A program made the position numbers and the translations under genes. The notes beneath the pieces are model-generated. The model did no database searches and was not told where the DNA came from. It saw nothing but the letters and a program-made list of their open reading frames with translations. 64,000 nucleotides of DNA from Algibacter miyuki (lineage in GTDB: Bacteria; Bacteroidota; Bacteroidia; Flavobacteriales; Flavobacteriaceae), in NCBI RefSeq assembly GCF_042427745.1, contig NZ_JBHMFA010000006.1; one strand, given 5' to 3'. Within the stretch, counting starts at the first letter, position 1, and every line of letters starts with the position of its first letter. Shown here piece after piece: positions 27,772-35,722 of the stretch.

Positions 27772-29145
27772 CTATTTTTGATAGTTTGGATTTGGCATAG
27801 GTATTTTCGCTTCTGTTTCCTCTAACCATTCCGTCAACATGGAAGACATCGACTCACGAATTTCTGGCAAGATATGAGCTAAATTATTCTCCTCGCCTTC
27901 GTCGTTCTCAAGGTTGAATAATTCATTTGAAGCATCTTCAAAATAATGAATGAGTTTATACTTTCCCATTCGAACTGCTGCTGCAGGTTTACCACCTTGA
28001 TTGCTATAATGTGGAGCATGCCAAAAAATAGGCCTTTGCTCAGGTTCTTCTTCAGTAAGGAAAATGGGGCTAAAATCAACACTTCCCGGCATTTCTTTAA
28101 TAGCTCCACAAACAGAACTTATGGTAGTCATAAAATCATAAGAAACAACCGGGTATTCACTGGTACTGTTAGCTTTAACTTTGCCCGGCCAGCTAATCAT
28201 TAAAGGAACTTTAATTCCACCTTCATATAAATATCCTTTCCCTGCTCTATATGGGTAATTGCTAGTTGCAGGTGTAAAGGCACCCTCCTTAACCGATAAG
28301 CCTCCGTTATCACTTGTAAGCACAATAAGGGTGTTTTCTAACAGTTTTTCTTTTTTCAAATGCCCTATGAGATATCCTATATTTGTATCCAAAGTTTCAA
28401 TCATGGCGGCATAACGAGCATTTCTGTGATAAACAGGATTTGTTTCTTTAATCTTTTTCTCGTACTTATTTAACAAATCTTCTTTTGCCCATAAAGGGAT
28501 ATGCACCGCATAGTATGGTAAATATAAAAAGAAAGGTTCTTCCTTTTTGCTATCAACAAAATCGATAGCTTTTTTTGTAATCAAATCTGTTCTATATTCT
28601 GGATGTTCGTCGATGTTAATAATACCAGGCTTAGATTGCTTATCTGCCGATATTACATAATCAAAACCTTGTTTATTGGCAGAATAAGCATCACCTCCTA
28701 GGTGCCATTTACCAACAATTCCCGTGGCATACCCTTCCACTTTTAATACTTCGGCAATAGTAAGCTCATTTAAATTGAGTCCCTTACCATTTTCTGGAGG
28801 TATAAGCGCGTGCTTGTCCGTTATTTTAAATTCTCGCCCTCTAATATGCTCTGTAAGTCCAGTGCTTACAGGTGGTTTACCCGTTAATAAACTTGCTCTT
28901 GTTGGAGTGCATACATGCCCTGCAGAGTATGCGTTGTAAAATATCATTCCGGATTTGCCAAGTTTGTCAATGTTTGGTGTTTCGTGTAAATCACTTCCGT
29001 AACTACCTAAATCGGAATATCCCATATCATCAACCAATATAACAATGATGTTCGGTTTAGTTTCTTGTTTAGACTGCCCATTGGAAAACAAGCTATATAA
29101 AGAAAAAATTAACGCAACTGAAATTTGGCATAAAGGGGTATTCAT
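27772..29145 (-). CDS. S1-family sulfatase, secreted
   Basis: A 457-residue arylsulfatase-type protein with a signal peptide (to about 23, SNGQ). NIIVILVDDMGYSDLG (about 32-47) holds the metal-binding Asp pair. CTPTRASLLTG places the formylglycine cysteine at 79 in a C-x-P-x-R motif, which needs an anaerobic- or FGE-type maturase. GKWHLGG (about 146) and TSDNGG (about 277) are further active-site elements. It removes sulfate esters from a polysaccharide fragment. The next gene (GH36) starts 2 nt after its stop codon, so the pair is translationally close. The exact SulfAtlas subfamily cannot be told by eye. Confidence 0.93.
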   Translation of the reverse strand: MNTPLCQISVALIFSLYSLFSNGQSKQETKPNIIVILVDDMGYSDLGSYGSDLHETPNIDKLGKSGMIFYNAYSAGHVCTPTRASLLTGKPPVSTGLTEHIRGREFKITDKHALIPPENGKGLNLNELTIAEVLKVEGYATGIVGKWHLGGDAYSANKQGFDYVISADKQSKPGIINIDEHPEYRTDLITKKAIDFVDSKKEEPFFLYLPYYAVHIPLWAKEDLLNKYEKKIKETNPVYHRNARYAAMIETLDTNIGYLIGHLKKEKLLENTLIVLTSDNGGLSVKEGAFTPATSNYPYRAGKGYLYEGGIKVPLMISWPGKVKANSTSEYPVVSYDFMTTISSVCGAIKEMPGSVDFSPIFLTEEEPEQRPIFWHAPHYSNQGGKPAAAVRMGKYKLIHYFEDASNELFNLENDEGEENNLAHILPEIRESMSSMLTEWLEETEAKIPMPNPNYQK

Positions 29146-29391
29146 CGTAAATTTTATATTATAGGTTATTACACTTTTTTCATTTAGTTAATTAAAATCT
29201 GTTTTTAGTATTCCTTTTCTCTTGTTAAAATCTCCCTGACATTATACTTTAGGTTTAGTTCACAAGCAGTGACCTCCTCTAGGAGTCATTTCGGCTTTAA
29301 TTATACCAGCGCTTTTTTAATGTTTGACGCCCTCATTTGGTAATCTTCAGTGATAGTTAACAATGTGTTTCAGGTATACCTAGCATACACA

Positions 29392-30912
29392 CTAATCTGC
29401 CATGAAATTATTGAATGCGTCTGTAATATCAACTGGGTCTCCCATTTCATTTTGCAGAGTTTTATATTCTTGGAAAAGCAGGTTTAAGACATCCTTATAT
29501 TCCTTTTTATTCTCTGCCAAATCCACCATCTCTAAAGGATCATTTTGCATATTATATAACCGAACAACATCAATAGTTGGATAAACAATCATTTTATACT
29601 CTTCTGTTCTGTACATGCGCTGTGCTCCAAAATAGGCTCCATACACAACAGGATTGCTGCTTTTATCGGTTCTACCTGTTGCTAAAGGTAATAAAGTATT
29701 AAAATCAATCTGTTCGGGTTTTTCAATTCCTGCTATATCAAGCGTTGTGGCCATAACATCTTGCAAATACACAAACGAATCTACTATTTTTCCTTTAGGC
29801 ACATTTGGTCCAGACATTAATAAAGGTACGCGCATACTACTATCGTACATATTTTGCTTCCCTATAAAACCGTGGTCTCCTACCGCTAGTCCGTGATCTG
29901 CAGTGAAAAATATATACGTATTATCTGCCTTTCCAGAAGCTTCAAGCGCATCTAAAATACGACCTATTTGTTGATCCATATGGCTAATAATGGCGTAGTA
30001 TTCCTGTCTATTTACTTTTACCGAATGTTCCGTTCTTGGAAAAGGAGCCAATTTTTCGTCACGAAGTTTCCTCCCCGCACCTGCGGCTTCATTGTATGGG
30101 TATTCTGGAATAAAATTTTCAGGAACATCAATTTTATCAACTGGGTACATATCAACAAACTCTTTAGGCGCTTGCCTTGGATCGTGAGGTGCATTGAAAG
30201 CTAAATACATGAAAAAAGGTTTATTACTAACTTTAGCTTGTTCTATAAACGAAATTCCATCGTCGGCCAAAACCTCGCTCCAATGTTTACCTCCTTTCCA
30301 ATAACCTCCATTGATACTATCATATGGCGACCAAGTATCAGGCTTTCCTTCACCAAAACTCCTTAAATAACGTTCGTTTTTTTGATTGGGCATCCCTGGT
30401 CGTACATTTGTAGAATAATCAAAAATTTCTCCAGGTTTTACTTCTCCTACATGCCATTTTCCTGCCATATATGTTTCATAACCAGCTTCTTTCAAATATT
30501 GAGGCCAATATTTTTCTGGTTTTTTAAACGCAATTTTATATTTCGACTTTGCTTTTGGTGCATTTTTATCGTTTATATTATTTCCTTTTTTTGAATAGGA
30601 TGCTGCTTTCCAAAGATAACCGCCTGTAACTAACATAGTTCTACTTGCGACACATACAGCAGGCGTAAACGATCCTTGGTTGAAAGTATGAGAAAAAGAA
30701 ACACCATTACTTAAAAGCCTATCCAAATTTGGTGTTTTTACCGGACAATTATTTAATGCCCCTATGGTATTAAACATTTGATCGTCTGCAAAAAGAAATA
30801 ATATGTTAGGTTTTTCTACTTTAGAAATAGTTGTTTTCCCTTTAGAATTACAACTAATACAGATGCTTATAATTAGTAATATTAGTGTGTTTTTCAATGT
30901 GCTAATCTTCAT
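29392..30912 (-). CDS. S1-family sulfatase, lipoprotein
   Basis: A 506-residue sulfatase with a lipobox (SICISC, Cys about 21). NILFLFADDQM (about 36-46) is the metal site. CVASRTMLVTG places the formylglycine cysteine at 87; it uses C-x-A-S-R rather than the CTPTR of its neighbour, so the two belong to different S1 subfamilies. GKWHVGE and FTADHG are present. The DxxR/H-rich central part (APHDPRQAPKEF, about 242) is typical of glycan sulfatases. It lies 246 bp upstream of the other sulfatase, and that gap holds no clear gene. It probably acts on sulfated fucose or galactose; this is inferred from the adjacent GH29. Confidence 0.92.
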   Translation of the reverse strand: MKISTLKNTLILLIISICISCNSKGKTTISKVEKPNILFLFADDQMFNTIGALNNCPVKTPNLDRLLSNGVSFSHTFNQGSFTPAVCVASRTMLVTGGYLWKAASYSKKGNNINDKNAPKAKSKYKIAFKKPEKYWPQYLKEAGYETYMAGKWHVGEVKPGEIFDYSTNVRPGMPNQKNERYLRSFGEGKPDTWSPYDSINGGYWKGGKHWSEVLADDGISFIEQAKVSNKPFFMYLAFNAPHDPRQAPKEFVDMYPVDKIDVPENFIPEYPYNEAAGAGRKLRDEKLAPFPRTEHSVKVNRQEYYAIISHMDQQIGRILDALEASGKADNTYIFFTADHGLAVGDHGFIGKQNMYDSSMRVPLLMSGPNVPKGKIVDSFVYLQDVMATTLDIAGIEKPEQIDFNTLLPLATGRTDKSSNPVVYGAYFGAQRMYRTEEYKMIVYPTIDVVRLYNMQNDPLEMVDLAENKKEYKDVLNLLFQEYKTLQNEMGDPVDITDAFNNFMAD

Positions 30913-30929
30913 TTTTTTAACTATTTTTT

Positions 30930-32522
30930 TTAATGGTTACCATCTAAATCTACCTTCTTAGTCCCTTCTAAAGCTTTACTTGCATCTGTTTGAATAACGC
31001 TTGGTGTATGTTGGTTGGTATTTGTTTGAACTTCAAAAGACCAGGCATATTCACTTTTCCCAAGGTCTTTGGGTGGAATAATTTCTAACCCTTCTGCTGT
31101 TATGTTCCAAGAAACCTCAGTATTTGCACCTAACAATTTCACTGATTGTACTTCGTTTTTAGTCCAGCCTTTGGTAGCTTCTATAACAATAGGCGCTGTT
31201 GGTTCATCTAAAGCAATAACGAAAAGCTTTGTTCCTTTGGTTGTAAAAGCTAAATTTCCGTTTGTTTGGTGATTTTCTTTCCAATACCTCGTGCTATAAA
31301 TCGCTTCTGCATTAATATCTAACCAATTCCCCATTTTATTAAGCAAAACCAATTGTTCATCAGGAATGGTTCCATCGGCTTTTGGCCCAATATTTACTAA
31401 AAAATTTCCATTTCTAGAAATAACCTCAACCATTTCATCAATAATAGCATTGGCGGTTTTATATTTATCATTTTCTAAATAGCCAAAAGAAGTACCGAAG
31501 GTTGTACAACTCTGCCATTTTGGACCAATAACCTTTAATTTTAAATTATCTTTTTCTAAACAACCAATACCGTCCGGCCAATTTCGGTTTTTACCTTTGT
31601 TGTTTACATAAACTTCCTGATTGTTCGCGTTACCGTTATTCATAAAATCGGTAATCATTAATCGGCATTGATCGTAGAAATATTGAATTTCTGGCTTAAA
31701 TACTTTAGGTTCTACCTGTGTATTATTACCATCTCTTGTAAAAATAGGAATATCGTCAATCCATAAAAAATCGGGTTGATATTTATTTTGAATTTCCTTC
31801 CATCGTGCGACATACTGATCTGTTGCAAATTTACTAAAACCAAAAGGCCCGTATAATGATTCTGCCTCAGGATTCCTGCTAATTTCCTCCAAAATATCCT
31901 CTCGAGCTTTTGCATCAACTTTATATTTTTGTGTAGTAAAAAAACTAGTATGTCTTTCTCTATGATATGATGGAGCATATTTTAAACCTTGCTTTTTAAC
32001 CGCTTTTCCTAAATCGCCAACCAAATCGCGTTTAGGGCCTTTATCCATGGCATTCCAAGGTGTTAAGTCAGAATCCCAATTAGCCCAACCATCATGATGT
32101 TCTGCGGTTAAAACGACATACTTTGCTCCTACTTTAGCAAACAATTCTGCCCATTTATCTGGGTTCCAATTTTCGGCTTTAAACTCTGGAATAATGTCTT
32201 TGTATCCAAATTCTGGTGGTGCTGCTCCCCAACGTTCTCTTAAATACGGATAATAATAAGTGGAATCCTCATAAATCATTTTAGGAACATGTTCTGCATA
32301 ACCTCTTCCGCCTTTACGATGACCAATAACGCTGTAAGGTCCCCAATGGATAAAAATTCCTATTTTACCATCGTTAAACCAATCTGGCACTGGCATTTTC
32401 TGGAGCGCTTCCCAGCTGCCGTCGTAAGGCAATTGAACGATTTCTTTTTTCTTTTCTTTTGAATTACAAGCCCATAAAAGAAAAGTGGTAAAGGTTACTA
32501 AAACTGTGTTTCTAATTCTCAT
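30930..32522 (-). CDS. GH29 alpha-L-fucosidase, lipoprotein
   Basis: The frame extends to 32594; the ATG at 32522 is chosen because it yields a lipoprotein signal (MRIRNTVLVTFTTFLLWAC), for 530 residues. GH29 landmarks are DGKIGIFIHWGPYSV (about 51-65), VLTAEHHDGW (about 137) and PDFLWID with the nucleophile Asp at about 256. NGNFLVNIGPKADGTIP follows at about 385, then a C-terminal beta domain. It hydrolyses alpha-L-fucosyl linkages. It is 17 nt upstream of the lipoprotein sulfatase, so desulfation and defucosylation are probably coupled. Together with the GH36 enzyme this suggests a fucose/galactose-containing sulfated algal glycan. Confidence 0.92.
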   Translation of the reverse strand: MRIRNTVLVTFTTFLLWACNSKEKKKEIVQLPYDGSWEALQKMPVPDWFNDGKIGIFIHWGPYSVIGHRKGGRGYAEHVPKMIYEDSTYYYPYLRERWGAAPPEFGYKDIIPEFKAENWNPDKWAELFAKVGAKYVVLTAEHHDGWANWDSDLTPWNAMDKGPKRDLVGDLGKAVKKQGLKYAPSYHRERHTSFFTTQKYKVDAKAREDILEEISRNPEAESLYGPFGFSKFATDQYVARWKEIQNKYQPDFLWIDDIPIFTRDGNNTQVEPKVFKPEIQYFYDQCRLMITDFMNNGNANNQEVYVNNKGKNRNWPDGIGCLEKDNLKLKVIGPKWQSCTTFGTSFGYLENDKYKTANAIIDEMVEVISRNGNFLVNIGPKADGTIPDEQLVLLNKMGNWLDINAEAIYSTRYWKENHQTNGNLAFTTKGTKLFVIALDEPTAPIVIEATKGWTKNEVQSVKLLGANTEVSWNITAEGLEIIPPKDLGKSEYAWSFEVQTNTNQHTPSVIQTDASKALEGTKKVDLDGNH

Positions 32523-32538
32523 TTTCGTATATATTATT

Positions 32539-32732
32539 TTATTTAAAAGTTGTTTCAATATCTGTAATACTAACTCCAAAAATCGTCTGTACAATAGGGG
32601 TTAAAGCATCTTTATCGCCTTTGATATAAAAAATTTTCTCGTCATTACCCGACCTTGAAAAGCCGCCGAAACAACTACTTTTGATTGATTTGAAGCATCG
32701 GTGAGCTCAATGATTTCGATATAATTTTTCAT
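32539..32732 (-). pseudogene. Frame-shifted gene fragment upstream of the fucosidase
   Basis: On the minus strand an ATG at 32732 opens a frame (MKNYIEIIELTDASNQSKVV, then SAAFQGRVMT) that stops after about 46 codons. A second frame, offset by one base and joining at about 32637, continues plausibly (EKIFYIKGDKDALTP ... ITDIETTFK) to a stop at 32539. The QGRVMT segment resembles the N-terminal signature of a large Bacteroidota glycan-locus family (DUF6786-like), but a complete member is several hundred residues long. I read this as the remains of a deleted gene. It could also be a short unknown gene with a natural frame change. Confidence 0.4.
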
Positions 32733-32735
32733 GAT

Positions 32736-32873
32736 TTAATTTTTACTTTTCGGTCTATAAGTTTCTAAACGAGATTCCATATCTTTTACTATTTCAGGAA
32801 ACTGATTGTACATATTGGTGTTTGTATATTTATCTGTTTCTAAATTATACTACTGAGCTATTTGTGTATTTGC
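32736..32873 (-). pseudogene. C-terminal remnant of a sulfatase gene
   Basis: Translated on the minus strand, this stretch reads like the C-terminal end of an S1 sulfatase: YNLETDKYTNTNMYNQFPEI, then VKDMESRLETYRPKSKN and a stop at 32736. The family normally has an (L)YN-L-x-x-D ... P-E-I-x-x-x-(M/L) tail. Just before YNLETD is an in-frame TAG where the family usually has Leu, and a further stop occurs 21 nt beyond. No body of a sulfatase is found upstream. It is therefore the debris of a third sulfatase gene of this locus. Confidence 0.6.
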
Positions 32874-33021
32874 TTATAGCTTTCCTACTCTCAAAGATAA
32901 ATGTTTCTTACTTTTAGAAGCTAACAATAGTTTTTTTCTGATATTTTCTTTTGGAATACGTGAAAAATGAAGTCATACTGAAAAGCATAATATGACCTTA
33001 TTAATTCAAGGATAACGGACA

Positions 33022-33147
33022 ATGATAAATGCAATTAACTTAGTCTTAGACGAAAAATTCTTCAGAAGAAAAGGAGTTCTAAAACTAGAAATTGAGAAGA
33101 TTCAACATAGAAAACATCATTATAATGATGCTCTTCAAAAGCATTGA
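33022..33147 (+). CDS. Short ORF of unknown function (possible gene fragment)
   Basis: A 41-codon open frame on the plus strand, against the direction of all neighbours. It encodes a basic peptide (MINAINLVLDEKFFRRKGVL, then LEIEKIQHRKHHYNDALQKH). It is followed by a hairpin 17 nt later. The region between the sulfatase remnant (to 32873) and the RbsD/FucU gene (from 33397) otherwise shows no gene. It may be the tail of a lost mobile or accessory gene; I do not recognise a family. Confidence 0.25.
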   Translation: MINAINLVLDEKFFRRKGVLKLEIEKIQHRKHHYNDALQKH

Positions 33148-33163
33148 CAAAATATTTTAATTA

Positions 33164-33186
33164 AACGTCCTAACATTTAGGACGTT
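33164..33186 (+). terminator. Stem-loop, possible terminator
   Basis: A perfect 10-bp stem AACGTCCTAA / TTAGGACGTT with a 3-nt loop, 17 nt after the short plus-strand ORF. No long T-run follows, so strength is uncertain. The bases after it, to 33396, hold only a CTTTCGCGAAAG palindrome (33212-33223) and AT-rich DNA. Confidence 0.4.
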
Positions 33187-33396
33187 CAATTAAGTGTAAA
33201 AATATTTATTGCTTTCGCGAAAGAAAAATATATTATTGTGTATTTAAATTTACTAAATTTTAGGTTGAAGATGAAGTGGTCAACCGTTGTAGTACTTGAT
33301 TTTCTTGAAACGCAATTCTTATTATTAGTCAATTAATTTTATTTTTTTTGACTCAAAACAAAGATTTCTGATTTTCAGTTAAAAAACTCCACGTCT

Positions 33397-33831
33397 CTAA
33401 AAATTATTTTCTTCCGCCATTTTTACTACACCAACAGTTAATATTAAATTTGCAAAACGGCGTTGTTCTCCTGTTTGAATAATTAAAGTCGTATTAGGAT
33501 TTCTAATTTTATCATAGAAAGCCCAACGTTCCATCTCATCCCAAGTTACTTCGCCTAAAAGTTTTTTATAGGTTTCGTGTATTTCTGCATTGGCTTCAGC
33601 AGGTTTCTCCATAACGATTGCTCCTTGAACTGGGCAAACTTCTAATATACCTTCTAGTACTGTAACAGCATCTAACAATCCTGGTTTAAAGTTTAAATGT
33701 ACTGTGGTTGAATTAGGCCCCGTCATGGCAGCAACAGGTAAATTACCATCTGCAATAACAACTTGTGCAAAATGGCCCGAACGCGCCAACACTTCCATAA
33801 TAGTTGGGTGTATTACTGGAGTTTTTAGCAT
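33397..33831 (-). CDS. RbsD/FucU family sugar mutarotase-like protein
   Basis: A 144-residue cytoplasmic protein. ARSGHFAQVVIADGNLPV (about 16-33) carries the conserved His and Asp of the RbsD/FucU family, and QTGEQRRFANLILTVGVV (about 119-136) matches the second conserved block (family form TGE-x-x-x-(Y/F)-x-N-(I/L)-(I/L)). Such enzymes interconvert sugar anomers, L-fucose in the case of FucU. It is last in the run GntR-SDR-this gene. Its natural substrate could be fucose released by the GH29 enzyme nearby, or a sugar from the PL7 locus; the regulon reading favours the latter. The family call is firm, the substrate is not. Confidence 0.82.
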   Translation of the reverse strand: MLKTPVIHPTIMEVLARSGHFAQVVIADGNLPVAAMTGPNSTTVHLNFKPGLLDAVTVLEGILEVCPVQGAIVMEKPAEANAEIHETYKKLLGEVTWDEMERWAFYDKIRNPNTTLIIQTGEQRRFANLILTVGVVKMAEENNF

Positions 33832-33898
33832 ACGTTTATCTTTTTGAACGATTATTAATAGTAGGTTTAATACTTATTTTTTACCAGTTTACAAAGCA

Positions 33899-34669
33899 TT
33901 ACATATTGTAAACACCACCATTGATATCAAGCGTGGCGCCAGTAATAAAGCCATCGTACTCGGAGGCCAAATATAAAACGGCTCTAGCTACGTCTGCTGC
34001 GTTACCAGCACGTTGAATTGGAATACCGGCCGTTGTTTCATCGGCTGATTCTTTTGTTGTGTGTGTGTTATGAAATGATGTTCCAAGGATAAGTCCCGGA
34101 GCCACGGCATTAACTCGAGTTCCCTGTGGTCCTAATTCTGTAGATAGTGCGCGTGTAAACGTTAATATAGCGCCTTTACTAGTTGCGTAAACTAAAGAAC
34201 CTGGATGTCCACCTTTGCGGCCTGCTAGTGATGCTAAATTAACAATACTACTATGGTTGTTTTTTGCAAGATAAGGTGCTGCAGCTCGTGTTACAAACAT
34301 CATGGATGTCATGTTGATATCCATGACCTTGTGCCAAAATTTAGCTTCCATTTCATTCAGCATTTTACGTGCTACAAGTGAACCTGCGTTATTAATAAGA
34401 ATATCAATACCTCCTAAAACTTCTACTGTTTTTTCAACAACTGAATTTACATCGGCTTCTTTTGTTAAGTCGCCACTAATGGCAACCGCTTTTTGTCCTT
34501 TACTTTTTGCGTATTCCATTAATTGGTTCGCTGTATCTGCACTAGAAAAATAGTGAATAGCAACATGAGCACCGCTATCAATAAAATGTTTCGTGATTGA
34601 CTCTCCAATCCCTTGTGCTCCAGCAGTTATGAGTACGTTTTTTCCGCTTAATTTATTATCTTTTATCAT
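33899..34669 (-). CDS. Short-chain dehydrogenase/reductase (SDR)
   Basis: A 256-residue classical SDR. The cofactor motif TAGAQGIGE is at 15-23, NNAG at 93-96, the catalytic Ser near 147 (NLASLAG), and Tyr161/Lys165 in YATSK. VAPG and the C-terminal FITGATLDINGGVY complete a FabG-like fold. In alginate-degrading flavobacteria an SDR reduces the unsaturated monomer product (DEH) to 2-keto-3-deoxygluconate; that is a likely role here because of the two PL7 lyases. L-fucose or other sugar dehydrogenase activity is an alternative, since an RbsD/FucU gene follows. It lies 160 bp after the regulator gene. Confidence 0.85.
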   Translation of the reverse strand: MIKDNKLSGKNVLITAGAQGIGESITKHFIDSGAHVAIHYFSSADTANQLMEYAKSKGQKAVAISGDLTKEADVNSVVEKTVEVLGGIDILINNAGSLVARKMLNEMEAKFWHKVMDINMTSMMFVTRAAAPYLAKNNHSSIVNLASLAGRKGGHPGSLVYATSKGAILTFTRALSTELGPQGTRVNAVAPGLILGTSFHNTHTTKESADETTAGIPIQRAGNAADVARAVLYLASEYDGFITGATLDINGGVYNM

Positions 34670-34829
34670 ATTATTCTTATATTGATTGAGGTGATAATTT
34701 TAGAATTACCAGTTCATGTATTTTCATTTTAATATATTCAATACAAGTGCAGAAGTAAAAAAATAAGGATTGACAAAAATTCAAATCGTTTTTTTCAATA
34801 ACTAACGTTTGTTTTTGTGTTCTCTAATA

Positions 34830-35540
34830 TTAACTAACGTCGCAATACTCGTATAATAGTTTAAAATGCTCTTTCATTCTTTTTTCTGCTAAATCTGGAT
34901 CTTGATTTTTAATTGCATCATAAATTTCAGCATGCTCTTTTATTCTCAATTCATCTAACGTATCGTAATCTTTATGATACTTTTTGAAGTCTACAATAAT
35001 CTGAGGTGTTATACCAATCATAATTTCATTCATTGTAACATTTCCGCTTGCTTTTGCAATTGCTAAATGAAACAATAAATCTTCTTGAACAGCATCTTCT
35101 CGCGCTAATAACTTTATTTTATGAGCATTTAAAGCCTTCTTAATTCTTTTTAAATCAGTATCTGTACGCCTGTTTGCTGCAAGTCTAACCGTTTTCAATT
35201 CTAACAAAATCCGAGTTTCTACCAATGATTTAAAATTAGGAATACCCAAACTTAAAATATCTTCAACCATACCATTCATGGCAATGGTACCAATGTTTGC
35301 TATAAATGTTCCACTTTGTGGCATTGATATTAATATACCATATGATTCTAATTTAAGAATAGCTACCCTTACAGTTCTACGGCTAACTCCAAATTTTTCG
35401 GCTAGTACACGTTCAGCAGGTAATTTATCTCCAGGTTCAAGATGTTTACTAGTAATTAAATCACTTATTTGAGAGATAAGTGTTTTAACTCGGCTAGTAA
35501 TTTCTTGATTTTCATTTTTAGAAAGTACGTTTATGTTCAT
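34830..35540 (-). CDS. GntR family (FadR/FCD) transcriptional regulator
   Basis: A 236-residue regulator. A winged-helix GntR domain spans about 15-85 (GDKLPAERVLAEKFGVSRRTVRVAILKLESYGIL). The all-helical FCD ligand-binding domain spans about 95-230, with LVETRILLELKTVRLAANR, a metal-binding type FHLAIAKASGN, and a final HxxxxY stretch (EHFKLLYEY). FCD regulators of this kind bind organic acids; a GntR-family repressor is known to control alginate catabolism in Zobellia. An inverted-repeat half-site lies 9 nt upstream of the start, suggesting autoregulation, and the same motif precedes the PL7/SusC units. Confidence 0.93.
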   Translation of the reverse strand: MNINVLSKNENQEITSRVKTLISQISDLITSKHLEPGDKLPAERVLAEKFGVSRRTVRVAILKLESYGILISMPQSGTFIANIGTIAMNGMVEDILSLGIPNFKSLVETRILLELKTVRLAANRRTDTDLKRIKKALNAHKIKLLAREDAVQEDLLFHLAIAKASGNVTMNEIMIGITPQIIVDFKKYHKDYDTLDELRIKEHAEIYDAIKNQDPDLAEKRMKEHFKLLYEYCDVS

Positions 35541-35548
35541 ATCAATTA

Positions 35549-35577
35549 AATTGGTACACCAGATTGGTTCGCGAATT
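35549..35577 (-). promoter_or_regulatory. Candidate GntR operator, degenerate copy before the regulator gene
   Basis: AATTGGTACACCA at 35549-35561, a 3-nt spacer, then TGGTTCGCGAATT at 35565-35577. The left arm is identical over 11 bases (TTGGTACACCA) to the perfect operator at 46267. The right arm keeps TGGT and the final AATT but differs at four central bases. It sits 9-37 nt upstream of the GntR start codon, the place expected for autorepression. Confidence 0.65.
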
Positions 35578-35636
35578 TATTAAATTTATGTCACTAACAA
35601 AAACAAAACATATTAATTGTCTTCTAGAATTAGAAA

Positions 35637-35674
35637 AGGTTACCCGCCCTTACCGTATCAAGGTTGGGTAACCT
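35637..35674 (-). terminator. Terminator after alginate-locus susD
   Basis: The arms AGGTTACCC and GGGTAACCT are perfectly complementary over 9 bp. The 20-nt loop can add an inner CCTT/AAGG pairing. On the minus strand the stem ends in CCTTTTC. It lies 49 nt after the susD stop (35723) and upstream of the GntR operator, which separates the susCD unit from the regulator unit. Confidence 0.65.
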
Positions 35675-35722
35675 AAAAACCAACTAATTCAGCACTAATT
35701 TTTTCTATTTATAATCTAATGT

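Noticed and set aside
29146..29391. Possible remnant between the two sulfatase genes (fragments such as ITEDYQMRASNIKK and AEMTPRGGHCL in shifted minus-strand frames)
   Set aside because: The fragments are too short and I could not attach them to a family with confidence; the gap may be debris but is left unannotated.
33212..33223. CTTTCGCGAAAG palindrome as an operator or attachment site
   Set aside because: I saw only one clear copy in the window. Palindromes of this kind recur in flavobacterial genomes, so no specific function is claimed.
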